Assembly: GCA_900541725.1 (NCBI GenBank)
Contig: UQLB01000001.1
Coordinates: 82,834 to 146,833, forward strand
From: an uncultured Collinsella sp.
GTDB lineage: Bacteria; Actinomycetota; Coriobacteriia; Coriobacteriales; Coriobacteriaceae
Direction: 5' to 3'
DNA: 64,000 nucleotides
The position numbers and the translations under genes were made by a program. The notes below the pieces were generated by a model. It was not told where the DNA came from and searched no databases. It saw only the letters and a list, made by a program, of their open reading frames with translations. This document shows positions 15,862 through 24,989 of the stretch, piece after piece (position 1 is the stretch's first letter; each line of letters starts with the position of its first letter).

Positions 15862-16737
15862 TTACTGCTGCTGGGCGCGGCGGGCGGCTCGGCGGGCCCT
15901 TGCTTCCTGGATCTCATCGAGGTGAGCGATGATCTCGAAGGCGCTCTCCTCGATTGCCTTGCCGTCGGTGCGCACCACAAAGCAACCCAGACGCTTCATG
16001 AGGGCACGAGCCTCCTCGAGCTCGCCGCGCACGCTCTCGGGCTCGGCATAAGAGCCGGCGACGGCGCGGGCATAGTCGTCGCCCAGGCGGCTATCGCGAA
16101 TCTCGGAAATCACATCGACGGTTGAAATCAGACCGAACAACCGCAACGGATCGACCTCGTAAATCGACTTGGGCGGCTCCATACCGTGCGCCAACGGAAC
16201 GTTGGCGACCTTGTAGCCCTGATAGGCCAAATACATCGACAGCGGCGTCTTGGACGTGCGGGATACACCCAGCAGCACGATATCGGCATCCGACAGATCA
16301 TCGCAGCCGCGCCCGTCATCGTGCTCAACGAAATACTCCATAGCCTCGATACGATGGAAATAGCGATCGTCGGTCTTGTGAATCACACCCGCAACGCCCT
16401 TGGGAGGCACACCGATGAGCGACGACAGCACGGCAAGCGTCGGGCCGATCAGGTCGACCGAGCGAATGTGCAGCATGCCCAAGTAGTCGAGCACGCGAGC
16501 ACGAAGCGCCGGATCGACGATGGTATGGAACACGGCGATATCACGATGGTCGGCATCGACTCGCGGGCCCACAAACGACTTGACCTGCTCCACCGAGGTC
16601 ACCTTAGGCAGACGTAAAACACGAAAAGCCCCTTCATCAAATTGCCCGGACGCCGCAAGCACCACCTCACAAGCGGTATCACCGAGCGAGTCGGAGATAA
16701 CGATAACGGTGGGACGAGCGGCGACCGGGCAATCCAT
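15862..16737 (-). CDS. ppsR: PPDK regulatory protein, bifunctional kinase/pyrophosphorylase
   Basis: Inactivates pyruvate phosphate dikinase by ADP-dependent phosphorylation of the active-site Thr and reactivates it by phosphate-dependent removal (DUF299 family). The 291 residues show VIVISDSLGDTACEV at the N-terminus, the P-loop GVSRTSKTPLSMYLA near residue 155 and FGLISTVDVISEIR. The start at 16737 follows AAAAGGAGCC. It is downstream of glyQ-glyS in the same direction, an order (glyQ, glyS, regulator, ppdK) familiar from clostridia, but ppdK itself lies beyond the island. The Ala/Arg/Gln-rich tail is probably disordered. Confidence 0.92.
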   Translation of the reverse strand: MDCPVAARPTVIVISDSLGDTACEVVLAASGQFDEGAFRVLRLPKVTSVEQVKSFVGPRVDADHRDIAVFHTIVDPALRARVLDYLGMLHIRSVDLIGPTLAVLSSLIGVPPKGVAGVIHKTDDRYFHRIEAMEYFVEHDDGRGCDDLSDADIVLLGVSRTSKTPLSMYLAYQGYKVANVPLAHGMEPPKSIYEVDPLRLFGLISTVDVISEIRDSRLGDDYARAVAGSYAEPESVRGELEEARALMKRLGCFVVRTDGKAIEESAFEIIAHLDEIQEARARRAARRAQQQ

Positions 16738-16771
16738 GCGGGGCTCCTTTTGCGCTTATGCGCAGGCTAGC

Positions 16772-18868
16772 TTACTTTTTGCGGGCAAGCTCACCGATGT
16801 TGGCGATGCCGGAGAAAACGGCCTCGAAGCGGTTGAGCAGCTTAAGGCGATTATCGCGGAGCTGCTCGTCCTTGTCCATGACCATAACCTCGTCAAAGAA
16901 ACGGTCGATGGGGGCACGCAGGGCGGCAAGGGCGGCAAATGCGGCCGGGTAATCCTCGGTAGCAAGGGCGGCATCGACGGCGGTCTGGGCAGCCTCGGAG
17001 GCGTCGGCAAGCGCAAGCTCGACCTCGCCCATCAGGGCGCGGTCGTACTCCGCGCCCAGCTCGGGCTTGGAGATATGCGCCGCGCGGGCGTAAGCGGTCG
17101 CCAGGTTGTCGAAGGTCTCGGCGTCGTTCTTGCGGGCCTCATCGAGGGCGGCGCAGCGGGCGAAGAAGACCGACGGGGCAATGATGTGCACCGCGGAAAC
17201 GGCGGCAACGGTGTCGGCCGGGATCTTCTCGTCGCGGGCCATGCTCACCAAACGGCCGTGGAAGAAGTCGCGAACCTGCTGGGCGACCTCGGAGGCGTCG
17301 AACTCAATGCCCTGCTCGCTATAGAGCTCGAGCGCAAAGTCGATGAGTGACGTGGGGTCGATCGGCAGACGGTCGCGCAGGATGTTGATGATGCCGATGG
17401 CGGCACGACGCAGCGCGTACGGGTCGGAAGAGCCGGTCGGGGGCTCGCCGATGGCAAAGATACCGGCGATGGTATCGAGCTTGTCGGCGCAGGCCACGAT
17501 GCAGCCAGCGGTGCCCTCGGGCAGCTCGTCGCCAGCAAAGCGGGGACGATAGTGATCGCGAATAGCGTGAGCGACCTCTTCGTTCTCCCCCATCGCGATG
17601 GCGTAGTAACCGCCCATCACACCCTGCTGGCTCGTAAACTCGACGACGGCGTTGGACACCAGGTCGGCCTTGCACAGGTGCGCGGCGCGGCCGGCATCGG
17701 CGGCCAGGTGAGCACCGAGATGGGCCTCGCGGGCAATGGCAAGCGCGAGCTGCTCAATGCGCTCGGACTTGGCGAGCACGCTGCCGAGCTTCTCCTGGAA
17801 GGCGACCTTGGCCAGACGCTCACGGAACTCGTCGAGGGAGATCTTCAGATCCTCCTCGTAGAAGAACTTGGCGTCGTCCAGGCGGGCGCGCACGACGCGC
17901 TCGTTACCATCGATCACGCGCTCGGCGTTCTCAGGCTTGCTGTTCGAGACGATCACGAACTCACGCGTCAGCTTGCCCTCACCGTCATAGATCGGGAAGT
18001 AGCGCTGGTTGGTGAGCATGGACTCGCAAATGATCTCGTGCGGAACCTTGAGGAACTCCTCATCGAAGGTGCCGACGAGCACCGTCGGCCACTCGCAGAG
18101 GTTGATGACCTCCTCAAAGACCTTCTTGGGCGTGTCGACATGGCAGCCGGGACGGGCGGCCTCGACCTCGGCGATACCGGCGAGGATGGCCTCGCGACGG
18201 CGCTCGGCGGAAAGCACGCCGGCGTCCTCGAGCACCTGCTCGTAGACGGCGGGGCTGGCGACCACGTGGTCACCGGGGCCCAGGACGCGATGGCCGCGCG
18301 TGGTGTTGCCACTCGTCACGTCGGCAAACGACACAGGCACGACATCCTCGCCCAGAAGGCAGCAGATCCAGCGGACCGGACGAACAAACGTAGCGTGCTC
18401 GTGGCCCCAGCGCTGGCTGCGATAGTTGGGCCACTGCAGGCCGGCGATGGTCTTCTCGCACAGAGCGGTCAGAATCGGCGTAGCCGGTGCAGAGGGAATG
18501 TTCTTCTCGGCGAACACATACTCGCGACCGTCGGTGTCCTCGCGACGTACCAGGTCCTCGGCAGCCACGCCGCACTTGCGGGCAAAGCCCTGGGCGGCCT
18601 TGGTGGCGTTACCGTCGGCGTCGAAGGCGATGTTTGCCGCGGGACCGCGCTTGACCTCGTGGACCTCATCGGTCGCGGTGGCGACATCGGCAACGAGCGC
18701 GGCAAGACGACGCGGGCTCGAGATCACGCGGACCTCGCCGTGGGCCAGACCGGCCTCGTCGAGACCCTTGGCGATCATGGTGCCAAGCTGCTTGACGGCA
18801 TTGTTCAGCGGTGCGGAGGGCATTTCCTCCGTACCGATCTCAAACAGGAAATCCTTAGCGTCTGCCAT
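16772..18868 (-). CDS. glyS: Glycyl-tRNA synthetase beta subunit
   Basis: Tetrameric bacterial glycyl-tRNA synthetase charges tRNA-Gly; the beta subunit binds the tRNA. The 698-residue protein opens DFLFEIGTEEMPSAPL, the family hallmark, contains VLGTFDEEFLKVP-like and GVMGGYYA blocks, and ends in an anticodon-binding domain with FFDEVMVM. ATG at 18868 lies three bases after the glyQ stop, so the subunits are made from one message in similar amounts. Confidence 0.97.
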   Translation of the reverse strand: MADAKDFLFEIGTEEMPSAPLNNAVKQLGTMIAKGLDEAGLAHGEVRVISSPRRLAALVADVATATDEVHEVKRGPAANIAFDADGNATKAAQGFARKCGVAAEDLVRREDTDGREYVFAEKNIPSAPATPILTALCEKTIAGLQWPNYRSQRWGHEHATFVRPVRWICCLLGEDVVPVSFADVTSGNTTRGHRVLGPGDHVVASPAVYEQVLEDAGVLSAERRREAILAGIAEVEAARPGCHVDTPKKVFEEVINLCEWPTVLVGTFDEEFLKVPHEIICESMLTNQRYFPIYDGEGKLTREFVIVSNSKPENAERVIDGNERVVRARLDDAKFFYEEDLKISLDEFRERLAKVAFQEKLGSVLAKSERIEQLALAIAREAHLGAHLAADAGRAAHLCKADLVSNAVVEFTSQQGVMGGYYAIAMGENEEVAHAIRDHYRPRFAGDELPEGTAGCIVACADKLDTIAGIFAIGEPPTGSSDPYALRRAAIGIINILRDRLPIDPTSLIDFALELYSEQGIEFDASEVAQQVRDFFHGRLVSMARDEKIPADTVAAVSAVHIIAPSVFFARCAALDEARKNDAETFDNLATAYARAAHISKPELGAEYDRALMGEVELALADASEAAQTAVDAALATEDYPAAFAALAALRAPIDRFFDEVMVMDKDEQLRDNRLKLLNRFEAVFSGIANIGELARKK

Positions 18869-18871
18869 GGC

Positions 18872-19783
18872 TTACGCCACCTCGCCTTCCTGGTCGGCAT
18901 TCTCGTTGACTCCGGCGACCTCGGCCATATAGGCCTCGCAGCACGCCTTGGCGACGGCGCGGACGCGCAGGATGTAATTGGCACGCTCGACCGCGGACAG
19001 CGCGCCGCGGGCATCGAGCAGGTTGAAGGCGTGGCTGCACTTCATGACGCAGTCGTATGCGGGCAGCGGCAGCTTGCGCTCCAGGCAGGAATGGCACTCG
19101 GCCTCGTAGTCGTCAAACTTCTGACGCATCATCTCGACGTTGGCAACCTCAAAGTTATAGGCACTGAACTCGCGCTCGTTCTCGAGGAACACGTCGCCGT
19201 AGGTCATGGGCGTGCCATCGGGCAGGTAGCTCCACACCAGATCGTAGACCGAGTTGACGCCCTGGGCGTACATGGCGATACGCTCCAGGCCATAGGTGAT
19301 CTCGACGGGCACGGGGTCGACCTCGATACCGCCCACCTGCTGGAAGTACGTAAACTGCGTGACCTCCATACCGTTGAGCCAGACCTCCCAGCCAAGGCCC
19401 CAGGCGCCCAGGGTCGGGCTCTCCCAGTCGTCCTCGACAAAGCGGACGTCATGGTCATTGGGGTCCAGGCCAATGGCGGCCAGCGAACCCAGGTAGAGCT
19501 CCTGGGCGTTGACCGGCGAGGGCTTGATAAGCACCTGGAACTGATAGTAGTGCTGCATGCGGTTGGGGTTCTCGCCGTAGCGGCCGTCGGCGGGACGGCG
19601 GCAGGGCTGCGCATAGCAGGTGCGCCACTCGGCGGGACCGAGCGAGCGCAGCGTGGTCGCGGTATGGAAGGTACCGGCACCGACCTCGGAGTCATAGGGC
19701 TGCATAATGACGCAGCCCTGCTCGCCCCAGTACTGCTGGAGGCGCAGGATGATGTCTTGGAAGGAAAGCGATGAAGCGTTCAT
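18872..19783 (-). CDS. glyQ: Glycyl-tRNA synthetase alpha subunit
   Basis: Catalytic subunit of the alpha2-beta2 glycyl-tRNA synthetase. The 303 residues include [18 protein letters not shown] at the N-terminus, [31 protein letters not shown] and [19 protein letters not shown], the adenylate-forming core. The start at 19783 is the natural family start. A short gap to lepB upstream contains a possible TATAGT -10 box, so it may be transcribed separately from the ribosomal operon upstream. No T-box leader fits in the 59-base gap. Confidence 0.97.
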   Translation of the reverse strand: MNASSLSFQDIILRLQQYWGEQGCVIMQPYDSEVGAGTFHTATTLRSLGPAEWRTCYAQPCRRPADGRYGENPNRMQHYYQFQVLIKPSPVNAQELYLGSLAAIGLDPNDHDVRFVEDDWESPTLGAWGLGWEVWLNGMEVTQFTYFQQVGGIEVDPVPVEITYGLERIAMYAQGVNSVYDLVWSYLPDGTPMTYGDVFLENEREFSAYNFEVANVEMMRQKFDDYEAECHSCLERKLPLPAYDCVMKCSHAFNLLDARGALSAVERANYILRVRAVAKACCEAYMAEVAGVNENADQEGEVA

Positions 19784-19829
19784 GCCTCTAATATCCCCTC
19801 GTCGAAACGATTACACGGTTAGGTACTGT

Positions 19830-19835
19830 ACTATA
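19830..19835 (-). promoter_or_regulatory. Possible -10 box of glyQ
   Basis: Minus-strand TATAGT about 50 bases upstream of the glyQ start, between lepB and glyQ. No convincing -35 box accompanies it. Confidence 0.35.
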
Positions 19836-19842
19836 GCGGTTT

Positions 19843-20406
19843 TTAGTCGATAGCGCCGATGCGGTTGAGCGGCCAGTAGCGCACAAGCGCCACAGCGATC
19901 AAATCAGAGCGATCGACGGGACCAAAGTAGCGTGAGTCGGCAGAGTTTTCGCGGTTGTCGCCCATCACCCACACGCACCCGTCGGGAACGGTGTAGGGAT
20001 AGCTTACCTGAGCGCCGGGCGCTTGGACCGAAAGTGGCCAGCTCATGCCCGTCGTATAGTCCTCGTCGAGCGCTTGGCCGTCAACGACCACCTTGCCATC
20101 CTGCAGGTCGACCGTCTGGCCGGCCGTGGCAATAACGCGCTTGACAAGAACATCATGCTCGGAGGTGCCATCGGGGTTGTGAAACACCACGATATCGCCC
20201 TGCTTGACGGGCTGACCGAGCTCGAGGCTCACCTTTTGCGCTAGGATCTGGTCGCCAATCTCGATTGTGTCCTCCATAGAGCCGGTGGGCACCACAAAGG
20301 GCTCGACCACAAAGGTGCGGATCAGGAAGGTGGCCACAAGCGCGATCGCGATGACCGCAATCCACTCAAAAGCGCCCCTCAACGCGGAATGTTGCGTAGG
20401 AACCAT
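19843..20406 (-). CDS. lepB: Signal peptidase I
   Basis: Membrane-bound serine protease that removes signal peptides from exported proteins. The 187 residues show one N-terminal membrane helix (about 15-35), the catalytic Ser in PTGSMEDTI, the catalytic Lys in VLVKRVIA and the late GDNRENSADSRYFG box. ATG at 20406 sits five bases after GAGGAG; a GTG two codons upstream that overlaps the trmD stop is the alternative. It ends the rpsP-khpA-rimM-trmD-lepB operon. Confidence 0.94.
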   Translation of the reverse strand: MVPTQHSALRGAFEWIAVIAIALVATFLIRTFVVEPFVVPTGSMEDTIEIGDQILAQKVSLELGQPVKQGDIVVFHNPDGTSEHDVLVKRVIATAGQTVDLQDGKVVVDGQALDEDYTTGMSWPLSVQAPGAQVSYPYTVPDGCVWVMGDNRENSADSRYFGPVDRSDLIAVALVRYWPLNRIGAID

Positions 20407-20408
20407 AC

Positions 20409-21167
20409 TCACTCCTCGCCCTGCGAATACGAAGCGTCCAGAATCTCCTGCGCGTAAGCGCGCTCCTCGGGCGTGAGCCGCGCAGTCTCGATCAGGTCGG
20501 GACGCCAGCGGCAGGTGCGCTCGATGGCGTTCTTGCGACGCCAGGCATCGACCTTGGCGTGATCGCCGCTCACAAGCACCGGAGGCACGCCCTCGCCGTT
20601 GAACTCGGCAGGACGGGTGTACTGCGCGTACTCGAGCAGGCCTCCGTCCTCGGCGGTCGAGAACGACTCGTCCACGTTGCTCATCTCGTCGCCCAGGGCG
20701 CCGGGGATGAGGCGTACGACGGCATCGGCAACGACCATGGCGGGTAGCTCGCCACCCGTGAGCACATAGTCGCCGATCGACAGACGCTCGTCGGCATACG
20801 CATACGCGCGCTCATCGACGCCTTCGTAGCGACTGCACACAAACAGCAGGCGCTCGCTTTTGAGCAGGCGCTCGGCCACATGCTGCGTAAAGGGCTCGCC
20901 ACAGGGGGTGAAGAACACCACCGTGGGCTTGGGACCCTCTGCGCTAATGGCCTCGATGGCCTCTGCGATAGGCTCGACCTTCATGAGCATGCCCTGCCCG
21001 CCGCCGTACGGCTCGTCATCGACGGTACGATGACGGTCGTGCGTCCAGTCGCGCAGGTTATACGCCTTAAAATCAAAAAGGCCGGCCTTGCGGGCGCGGC
21101 CCAAAATCGATGTGGACATGACGGGCTCAAACATCTCGGGAAAGACCGAAAGGGTCTCAATCAGCAT
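20409..21167 (-). CDS. trmD: tRNA (guanine-N1)-methyltransferase
   Basis: Methylates G37 of tRNAs with SAM, preventing frameshifting. The 252-residue SPOUT-fold protein has LSVFPEMF at the start, VDDEPYGGGQGM, the trefoil-knot loop CSRYEGVDER and SIGDYVLTGGELP. It is the fourth gene of an operon starting with rpsP; rplS, often next to it, lies elsewhere in this window. Confidence 0.96.
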   Translation of the reverse strand: MLIETLSVFPEMFEPVMSTSILGRARKAGLFDFKAYNLRDWTHDRHRTVDDEPYGGGQGMLMKVEPIAEAIEAISAEGPKPTVVFFTPCGEPFTQHVAERLLKSERLLFVCSRYEGVDERAYAYADERLSIGDYVLTGGELPAMVVADAVVRLIPGALGDEMSNVDESFSTAEDGGLLEYAQYTRPAEFNGEGVPPVLVSGDHAKVDAWRRKNAIERTCRWRPDLIETARLTPEERAYAQEILDASYSQGEE

Positions 21168-21177
21168 GTTGTCCTCC

Positions 21178-21699
21178 CTACTTGTCCATATCGATCAGGC
21201 CGTCCATAACGTGGACGGAAATTGTTCCTGTGTCGGGAAGATCGAGCACAACCTGCTCGATCACGGGAATCAGTACCTCGCCGTACCGATCACCCTCGAC
21301 AACCCAAACATCGTTAGCGGGCGTCGACATAATCTCGACGATCGTGCCGAGCGAACCGAAGCGCTCGTCGACCACCTCGCGACCCATCAGGTCGGTATAG
21401 GCAGCGTCGAGCGAATCGAGCTCAAAGTCGTCACGATTTGCCAGCACGCAGCATCCCGTGATGCCCTCGGCGGCCGTCAAGTCGTCAATGCCCTCAAACG
21501 AGACCAGATCGCCATCGCCCGTATCGGTGACGGACACGACCGTGCAAAAGCGGTCGCGCTTGAGCGCCGGCGGCGTCAGGGCGACGCGCATACCAGGCTC
21601 TAATACAGAAGGAAGCCCCCGCAGCGGCTGCGCGAGGACCTCCCCCTTCCTTCCGTGCGGCTTGACCACACGGGCGATGTTTTTGTACTGGGACCTCAA
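21178..21699 (-). CDS. rimM: Ribosome maturation factor RimM
   Basis: Assists late 30S assembly, binding S19. The 173 residues contain the N-terminal RimM barrel with ARVVKPHGRKGEVLAQPL and the PRC-barrel with LMGREVVDERFGSLGTI. The start is a TTG at 21699, five bases after the khpA stop; no ATG or GTG lies near the conserved N-terminus. Close spacing suggests coupled translation. Confidence 0.92.
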   Translation of the reverse strand: MRSQYKNIARVVKPHGRKGEVLAQPLRGLPSVLEPGMRVALTPPALKRDRFCTVVSVTDTGDGDLVSFEGIDDLTAAEGITGCCVLANRDDFELDSLDAAYTDLMGREVVDERFGSLGTIVEIMSTPANDVWVVEGDRYGEVLIPVIEQVVLDLPDTGTISVHVMDGLIDMDK

Positions 21700-21703
21700 G
21701 GTC

Positions 21704-21988
21704 CTAGCCCAGAACCTCTACCTCGACAGCAGTGTCGAGGCGAGCGGCCAGTGCACGGGCGAGCGTGCGAATGGCCTTGATGGTACGGCCACGACGGCCG
21801 ATGACCTTAGCGACGTCATCCTCGGCGACCGAAACCTCAATCGTGGAGGCGTCCTCACCATCGATGACCTCAAGGCTCACGGAATCCGGGTCGTCGACGA
21901 TCTGAACAACGAGATATTCGACGAGATCGGCGATGCGATCTGAGAGCATTGCCTCACCCTCGAGCTGTGCAGCGTCAACCTCAGGCAC
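21704..21988 (-). CDS. khpA: KH-domain RNA-binding protein KhpA
   Basis: A small RNA-binding protein that in Gram-positives partners with KhpB/EloR and affects cell elongation. The 94 residues are a single KH domain with the GxxG loop as GRRG in VIGRRGRTIKAIRTL. It sits between rpsP and rimM, its standard place. The N-terminus (MPEVDAAQLEGEAM) is slightly extended; a second ATG 13 codons in would give a minimal domain. Confidence 0.9.
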   Translation of the reverse strand: MPEVDAAQLEGEAMLSDRIADLVEYLVVQIVDDPDSVSLEVIDGEDASTIEVSVAEDDVAKVIGRRGRTIKAIRTLARALAARLDTAVEVEVLG

Positions 21989-21991
21989 GAT

Positions 21992-22333
21992 TTACTCCTC
22001 GGCGCCCTCAGCGGCCTCAGCGGCAGCCTTAGCGGCCTCGGCCTCTTTGGCGAGCTGCTTCTTGGACTTCTTGACGACGGTCTCGGTCTTCTCGCCCTCG
22101 TTGGCGGCCTTGACCAGAGCGGCGACGGCGTCGGTGAGCTGAGCGCCCTTGGACTGCCAGTCGGCGATCTTCTCGAGGTCGAGGTTGATGGTCTTGGGGG
22201 CGGTCATCGGGTTGTAGCGGCCAACCTCCTCGATGATACGACCGTCACGCGGGGCGCGGGAATCGGCGACGACGACACGGTAGTACGGACGCTTCTTAGC
22301 GCCGTGACGAGCAAGGCGAATCTTGACTGCCAA
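21992..22333 (-). CDS. rpsP: 30S ribosomal protein S16
   Basis: Small-subunit assembly protein. The conserved start [18 protein letters not shown] follows a TTG at 22333, itself six bases after GGAGGAG, so I use this TTG rather than an upstream in-frame start. The core is followed by an Ala/Lys/Glu-rich tail of about 35 residues, giving 113 in total, as in other actinobacteria. First gene of the rpsP-khpA-rimM-trmD-lepB operon. Confidence 0.95.
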   Translation of the reverse strand: MAVKIRLARHGAKKRPYYRVVVADSRAPRDGRIIEEVGRYNPMTAPKTINLDLEKIADWQSKGAQLTDAVAALVKAANEGEKTETVVKKSKKQLAKEAEAAKAAAEAAEGAEE

Positions 22334-22462
22334 AGGAAACTCCTCCAACCAAGCAGCTTTAGGCTGCAACTACAAACAAACAGTTGAACATAATACGCCA
22401 TCGACGCGGGCAGGTGAAGTCCGTGAGACCAACTTCTTCGGTGTAGTCGAGGGCAAATCCAT

Positions 22463-22490
22463 ATCTTAGACAAGAATTCGGGATTTGCAA
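22463..22490 (-). promoter_or_regulatory. Candidate promoter of the rpsP operon
   Basis: Minus-strand TTGCAA (22485-22490), 16 bases, TAAGAT (22463-22468), about 130 bases upstream of the rpsP start in the gap divergent from dinB. Confidence 0.45.
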
Positions 22491-22522
22491 GCACATACAC
22501 GCACCCCACATGAGCTGCGCGG

Positions 22523-22528
22523 TATACT
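22523..22528 (+). promoter_or_regulatory. -10 box for a leaderless dinB transcript
   Basis: TATACT ends six bases before the dinB ATG and no Shine-Dalgarno sequence precedes that ATG. Transcription would start at or next to the start codon, giving a leaderless message, a mode common in actinobacteria. No clear -35 box or SOS box is seen. Confidence 0.5.
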
Positions 22529-22534
22529 CATGAC

Positions 22535-23788
22535 ATGGAAAGACGCGAACATACATACGGTTATGAGGATGCCACGGGCGTCACGCCGCCTCCCTGGACG
22601 GGTCCGGCGGTGGGCCTGATGGACCTCGATGCGTTTTTTGCGAGTGTGGAAATGCTCGATCATCCCGAATGGCGCGGCAAGCCACTCATCGTGGGCGGGG
22701 ACGCCGATTCGCGTGGCGTCGTGTCCACGTGTTCGTATGAGGCGCGCCGCTTTGGCGTGCACTCTGCCATGGCCTCGGCCGAGGCGCGGCGCTTGTGCCC
22801 GCAAGCCATTTGGACGCACGGACACTTTGATCGCTACCGCGAGGTGAGCGCGCAGGTCATGGCGATTCTCGCCGACGAGACCCCGCGCGTGGAGCGCGTA
22901 TCCATCGACGAAGCCTTCATCGATATCACACCGGGTCGCTTTGCGCCCGAAGACCCGCTGCTGGTCGCGAGGCGTATAAGCGACCGCGTGGCAGCGCTGG
23001 GAGTGACGTGCTCCATTGGCGTGGGCTGCAACAAGACGGTCGCAAAGATCGCAAGCGAGCGGGATAAGCCGTTTGGGCTGACCATCGTGCGCCCCGGAAC
23101 CGAGCAGCGCTTTTTGGCCGCACTGCCGGTATCTGCCATGAGCGGCATCGGGCGCTCGGCCGAGGAGCGACTGCGCCGCATGCGCATCTACACCCTCGGA
23201 GAGCTATCACGTGCACCGGAATCCACCTTGGCCTCTATTTTTGGCGTCAACGGCGAACGCATGCGCCAGCGTGCGCTGGGACTCGAGGCTTCTGAGGTCA
23301 CGAGCCTGGACGAGGAACGCGAGGTTAAATCGGTAAGCAACGAGCGCACCTTTGCTAAAGATTTGACTGAGCGTGGGGATATTAAGGCGGCGATTGCGCT
23401 GCTGGGCGAGTCAGTGGGACGCCGTCTGCGCCGTCAGGGACTAACAGGCGCCACGGTGACGCTCAAGCTTAAGTATTCGTATGGCAGCGGGCGTACGGCA
23501 CAGCGCCGGCTGCCTCATCCGACCGACGACGAGAACATCTTCGTGACGGTTGCACTCGAACTGCTCGACAACATCTGGCAGGAAGGAATGCACGTTCGCT
23601 TAGCAGGCATCGGCATGAGCGACTTTGACCATCAGGGCGGCATCCAGACTGACCTGTTCTGCGAAGTCGACGACCGCGGGGCCCAATCGAGCGACCGTCG
23701 CGACCTCTCAGTCGCTATCGACGCCGTCCGAGACAAGTTCGGCGACACCGCCCTATCCTTCGGCCGCCAATCCCGCTTTAACGATTAA
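22535..23788 (+). CDS. dinB: DNA polymerase IV (Y family)
   Basis: Error-prone translesion polymerase. The 417-residue protein has the catalytic DLDAFFASVE, the steric gate region YEARRFGVHSAM, VERVSIDEAFIDIT with the second acidic pair, two helix-hairpin-helix motifs (MSGIGRSAEERLRRM) and a little-finger domain. The C-terminus lacks an obvious QLxLF beta-clamp motif, although TDLFCEV may substitute. The first 25 residues precede the usual start and are less certain. It stands alone, divergent from rpsP and convergent with rsfS. Confidence 0.93.
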   Translation: MERREHTYGYEDATGVTPPPWTGPAVGLMDLDAFFASVEMLDHPEWRGKPLIVGGDADSRGVVSTCSYEARRFGVHSAMASAEARRLCPQAIWTHGHFDRYREVSAQVMAILADETPRVERVSIDEAFIDITPGRFAPEDPLLVARRISDRVAALGVTCSIGVGCNKTVAKIASERDKPFGLTIVRPGTEQRFLAALPVSAMSGIGRSAEERLRRMRIYTLGELSRAPESTLASIFGVNGERMRQRALGLEASEVTSLDEEREVKSVSNERTFAKDLTERGDIKAAIALLGESVGRRLRRQGLTGATVTLKLKYSYGSGRTAQRRLPHPTDDENIFVTVALELLDNIWQEGMHVRLAGIGMSDFDHQGGIQTDLFCEVDDRGAQSSDRRDLSVAIDAVRDKFGDTALSFGRQSRFND

Positions 23789-23799
23789 CCGCCTTTGGG

Positions 23800-23843
23800 C
23801 AAAAAGAAAGCCGGGCAGGTGCGGAAAACCGCAACTGCCCGGC
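23800..23843 (-). terminator. Terminator of the obgE-rsfS operon, possibly bidirectional
   Basis: Arms 23810-23824 and 23829-23843 pair over 15 bases with one mismatch around a four-base loop. On the minus strand TTTCTTTTT follows. It lies between convergent dinB and rsfS and could serve both. Confidence 0.75.
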
Positions 23844-23854
23844 GATATGCGTGA

Positions 23855-23887
23855 GGGTAGCTAAAACCCCGTCTCAAATGAGCTACT
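23855..23887. repeat. Third, diverged copy of the island-edge element
   Basis: Minus-strand TAGTAGCTCATTTGAGACGG continues GGTTTTAGCTACC, matching the left island element with a few substitutions. It overlaps the rsfS stop, just as the right-edge copy follows the ppsR stop. Short complementary ends GTAGCT/AGCTAC could form a hairpin. Confidence 0.55.
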
Positions 23888-24341
23888 AGAGGAGATTGAG
23901 GGGGAGCTGGGGGGCGTCTCCCCAGAGTTTCTCGAGGCGGTAGAAGTCGCGGGCTTCGGGAGTGAAGACGTGGACGACAACCGAACCGTAGTCCATGAGC
24001 ATCCAGGTCTTCTGTTCGCGGCCCTCGATGGAGAACGGATGCTCGCCGCAAGCCTCGGCGACCTTCTCCTCAATTTCATCGACGATCGAATCAACCTGGC
24101 GGTTGTTGGTGCCGGTAGCAAGGACAAAGTAGTCGCACACGTCGGAAAGCTCGGTCAGGTCGAGCACCTGAACGTCCTCGCCCTTCTTGTCGTAGGCGGC
24201 CTGCGCGGCGGCGCGGGCGACATCCTCAGCGGCGACACCGCTCGCGGACAGCGAGGCGGCAGTGCGGTCGGACGTGGCGACGAAGCTCTTGTGCTCCACA
24301 CCTTCAAGAATCTGCTCGTCGGTCATGGTCTCGTCGGCCAT
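23886..24341 (-). CDS. rsfS: Ribosomal silencing factor RsfS
   Basis: Binds L14 on the free 50S subunit and blocks subunit joining in slow growth. The DUF143 domain spans about residues 45-150 with LDLTELSDVCDYFVLATGTNNRQV, the block WMLMDYGSVVVHVF and FYRLEKLWGD. An extra N-terminal 45 residues, Ala-rich, precede it. The start at 24341 follows GAAAGAGG. Last gene of obgE-nadD-yqeK-rsfS, a widely conserved order. Confidence 0.94.
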   Translation of the reverse strand: MADETMTDEQILEGVEHKSFVATSDRTAASLSASGVAAEDVARAAAQAAYDKKGEDVQVLDLTELSDVCDYFVLATGTNNRQVDSIVDEIEEKVAEACGEHPFSIEGREQKTWMLMDYGSVVVHVFTPEARDFYRLEKLWGDAPQLPLNLL

Positions 24342-24368
24342 GGAATACCTCTTTCTAGACAGCCCGAG

Positions 24369-24977
24369 CTAGCGCAGCTGGGCGTAATGGTTGTAAATCG
24401 AAATAGCCGTGGGATAAAGATAGCGCCCGGACTGGATCACGTAGACCAGACCCTGCGCAAAACAGGAGAAGAACAACTCATCGAGCGTCGACTCCCCCAC
24501 CATCTTGCGCAGCGCATGCGCATAGTCGCCGTGGCGGTTGGGCTCGATGGCATCGGCCACAAAGACCACCATATCGAGCGGCGTCATGTCGCAGGCACCC
24601 ACGGTGTGACGGTCGACAGCCTGAAAGACCGCCGACGACAGCTCGGGAAAGAGCTGCGGAAGCTCATAGGCGGCAACCGGGCCATGCAAAAGCGGCGTCG
24701 CGGCAGACGGAGAGCCGGCAATCTTAATACCGTAATGCAGAGCGCGCGTGACCAGCTCGTCGTCGGAGAGCACCTTGTCCCAGTCATGGATCAGGCCGGC
24801 GGCAGCGGCATCAAAGCGGTCAACGCCGTAGACCTCGGCCAGATGAAGTGCGGTCTCGGCAACACCCAGCGAATGCACATAGCGCTTGCGCTTATCCTTC
24901 ATGCGAACATCGAGCAGCTCTTGAATGCGCTTGAGCAGCGCGCGCTCATCGCCCTCAAACTGATCCTCTACCGACAA
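24369..24977 (-). CDS. yqeK: HD-domain Ap4A hydrolase YqeK
   Basis: Symmetrically hydrolyses diadenosine tetraphosphate to two ADP. The 202-residue HD protein carries RYVHSLGVAETA, the metal-binding HD in LIHDWDK, LLHGPVAAY and AVDRHTVG. The start is a TTG at 24977, six bases after a G-rich ribosome site. Lies between nadD and rsfS, its usual position. Confidence 0.9.
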   Translation of the reverse strand: MSVEDQFEGDERALLKRIQELLDVRMKDKRKRYVHSLGVAETALHLAEVYGVDRFDAAAAGLIHDWDKVLSDDELVTRALHYGIKIAGSPSAATPLLHGPVAAYELPQLFPELSSAVFQAVDRHTVGACDMTPLDMVVFVADAIEPNRHGDYAHALRKMVGESTLDELFFSCFAQGLVYVIQSGRYLYPTAISIYNHYAQLR

Positions 24978-24989
24978 CGTAGACCCCCA

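Noticed and set aside
17552..19774. A 740-codon plus-strand frame opposite glyQS
   Set aside because: Antisense shadow without a ribosome site or family motif.
19784..19842. Glycine T-box leader before glyQ
   Set aside because: The gap is only 59 bases, too short for a T-box with specifier and antiterminator.
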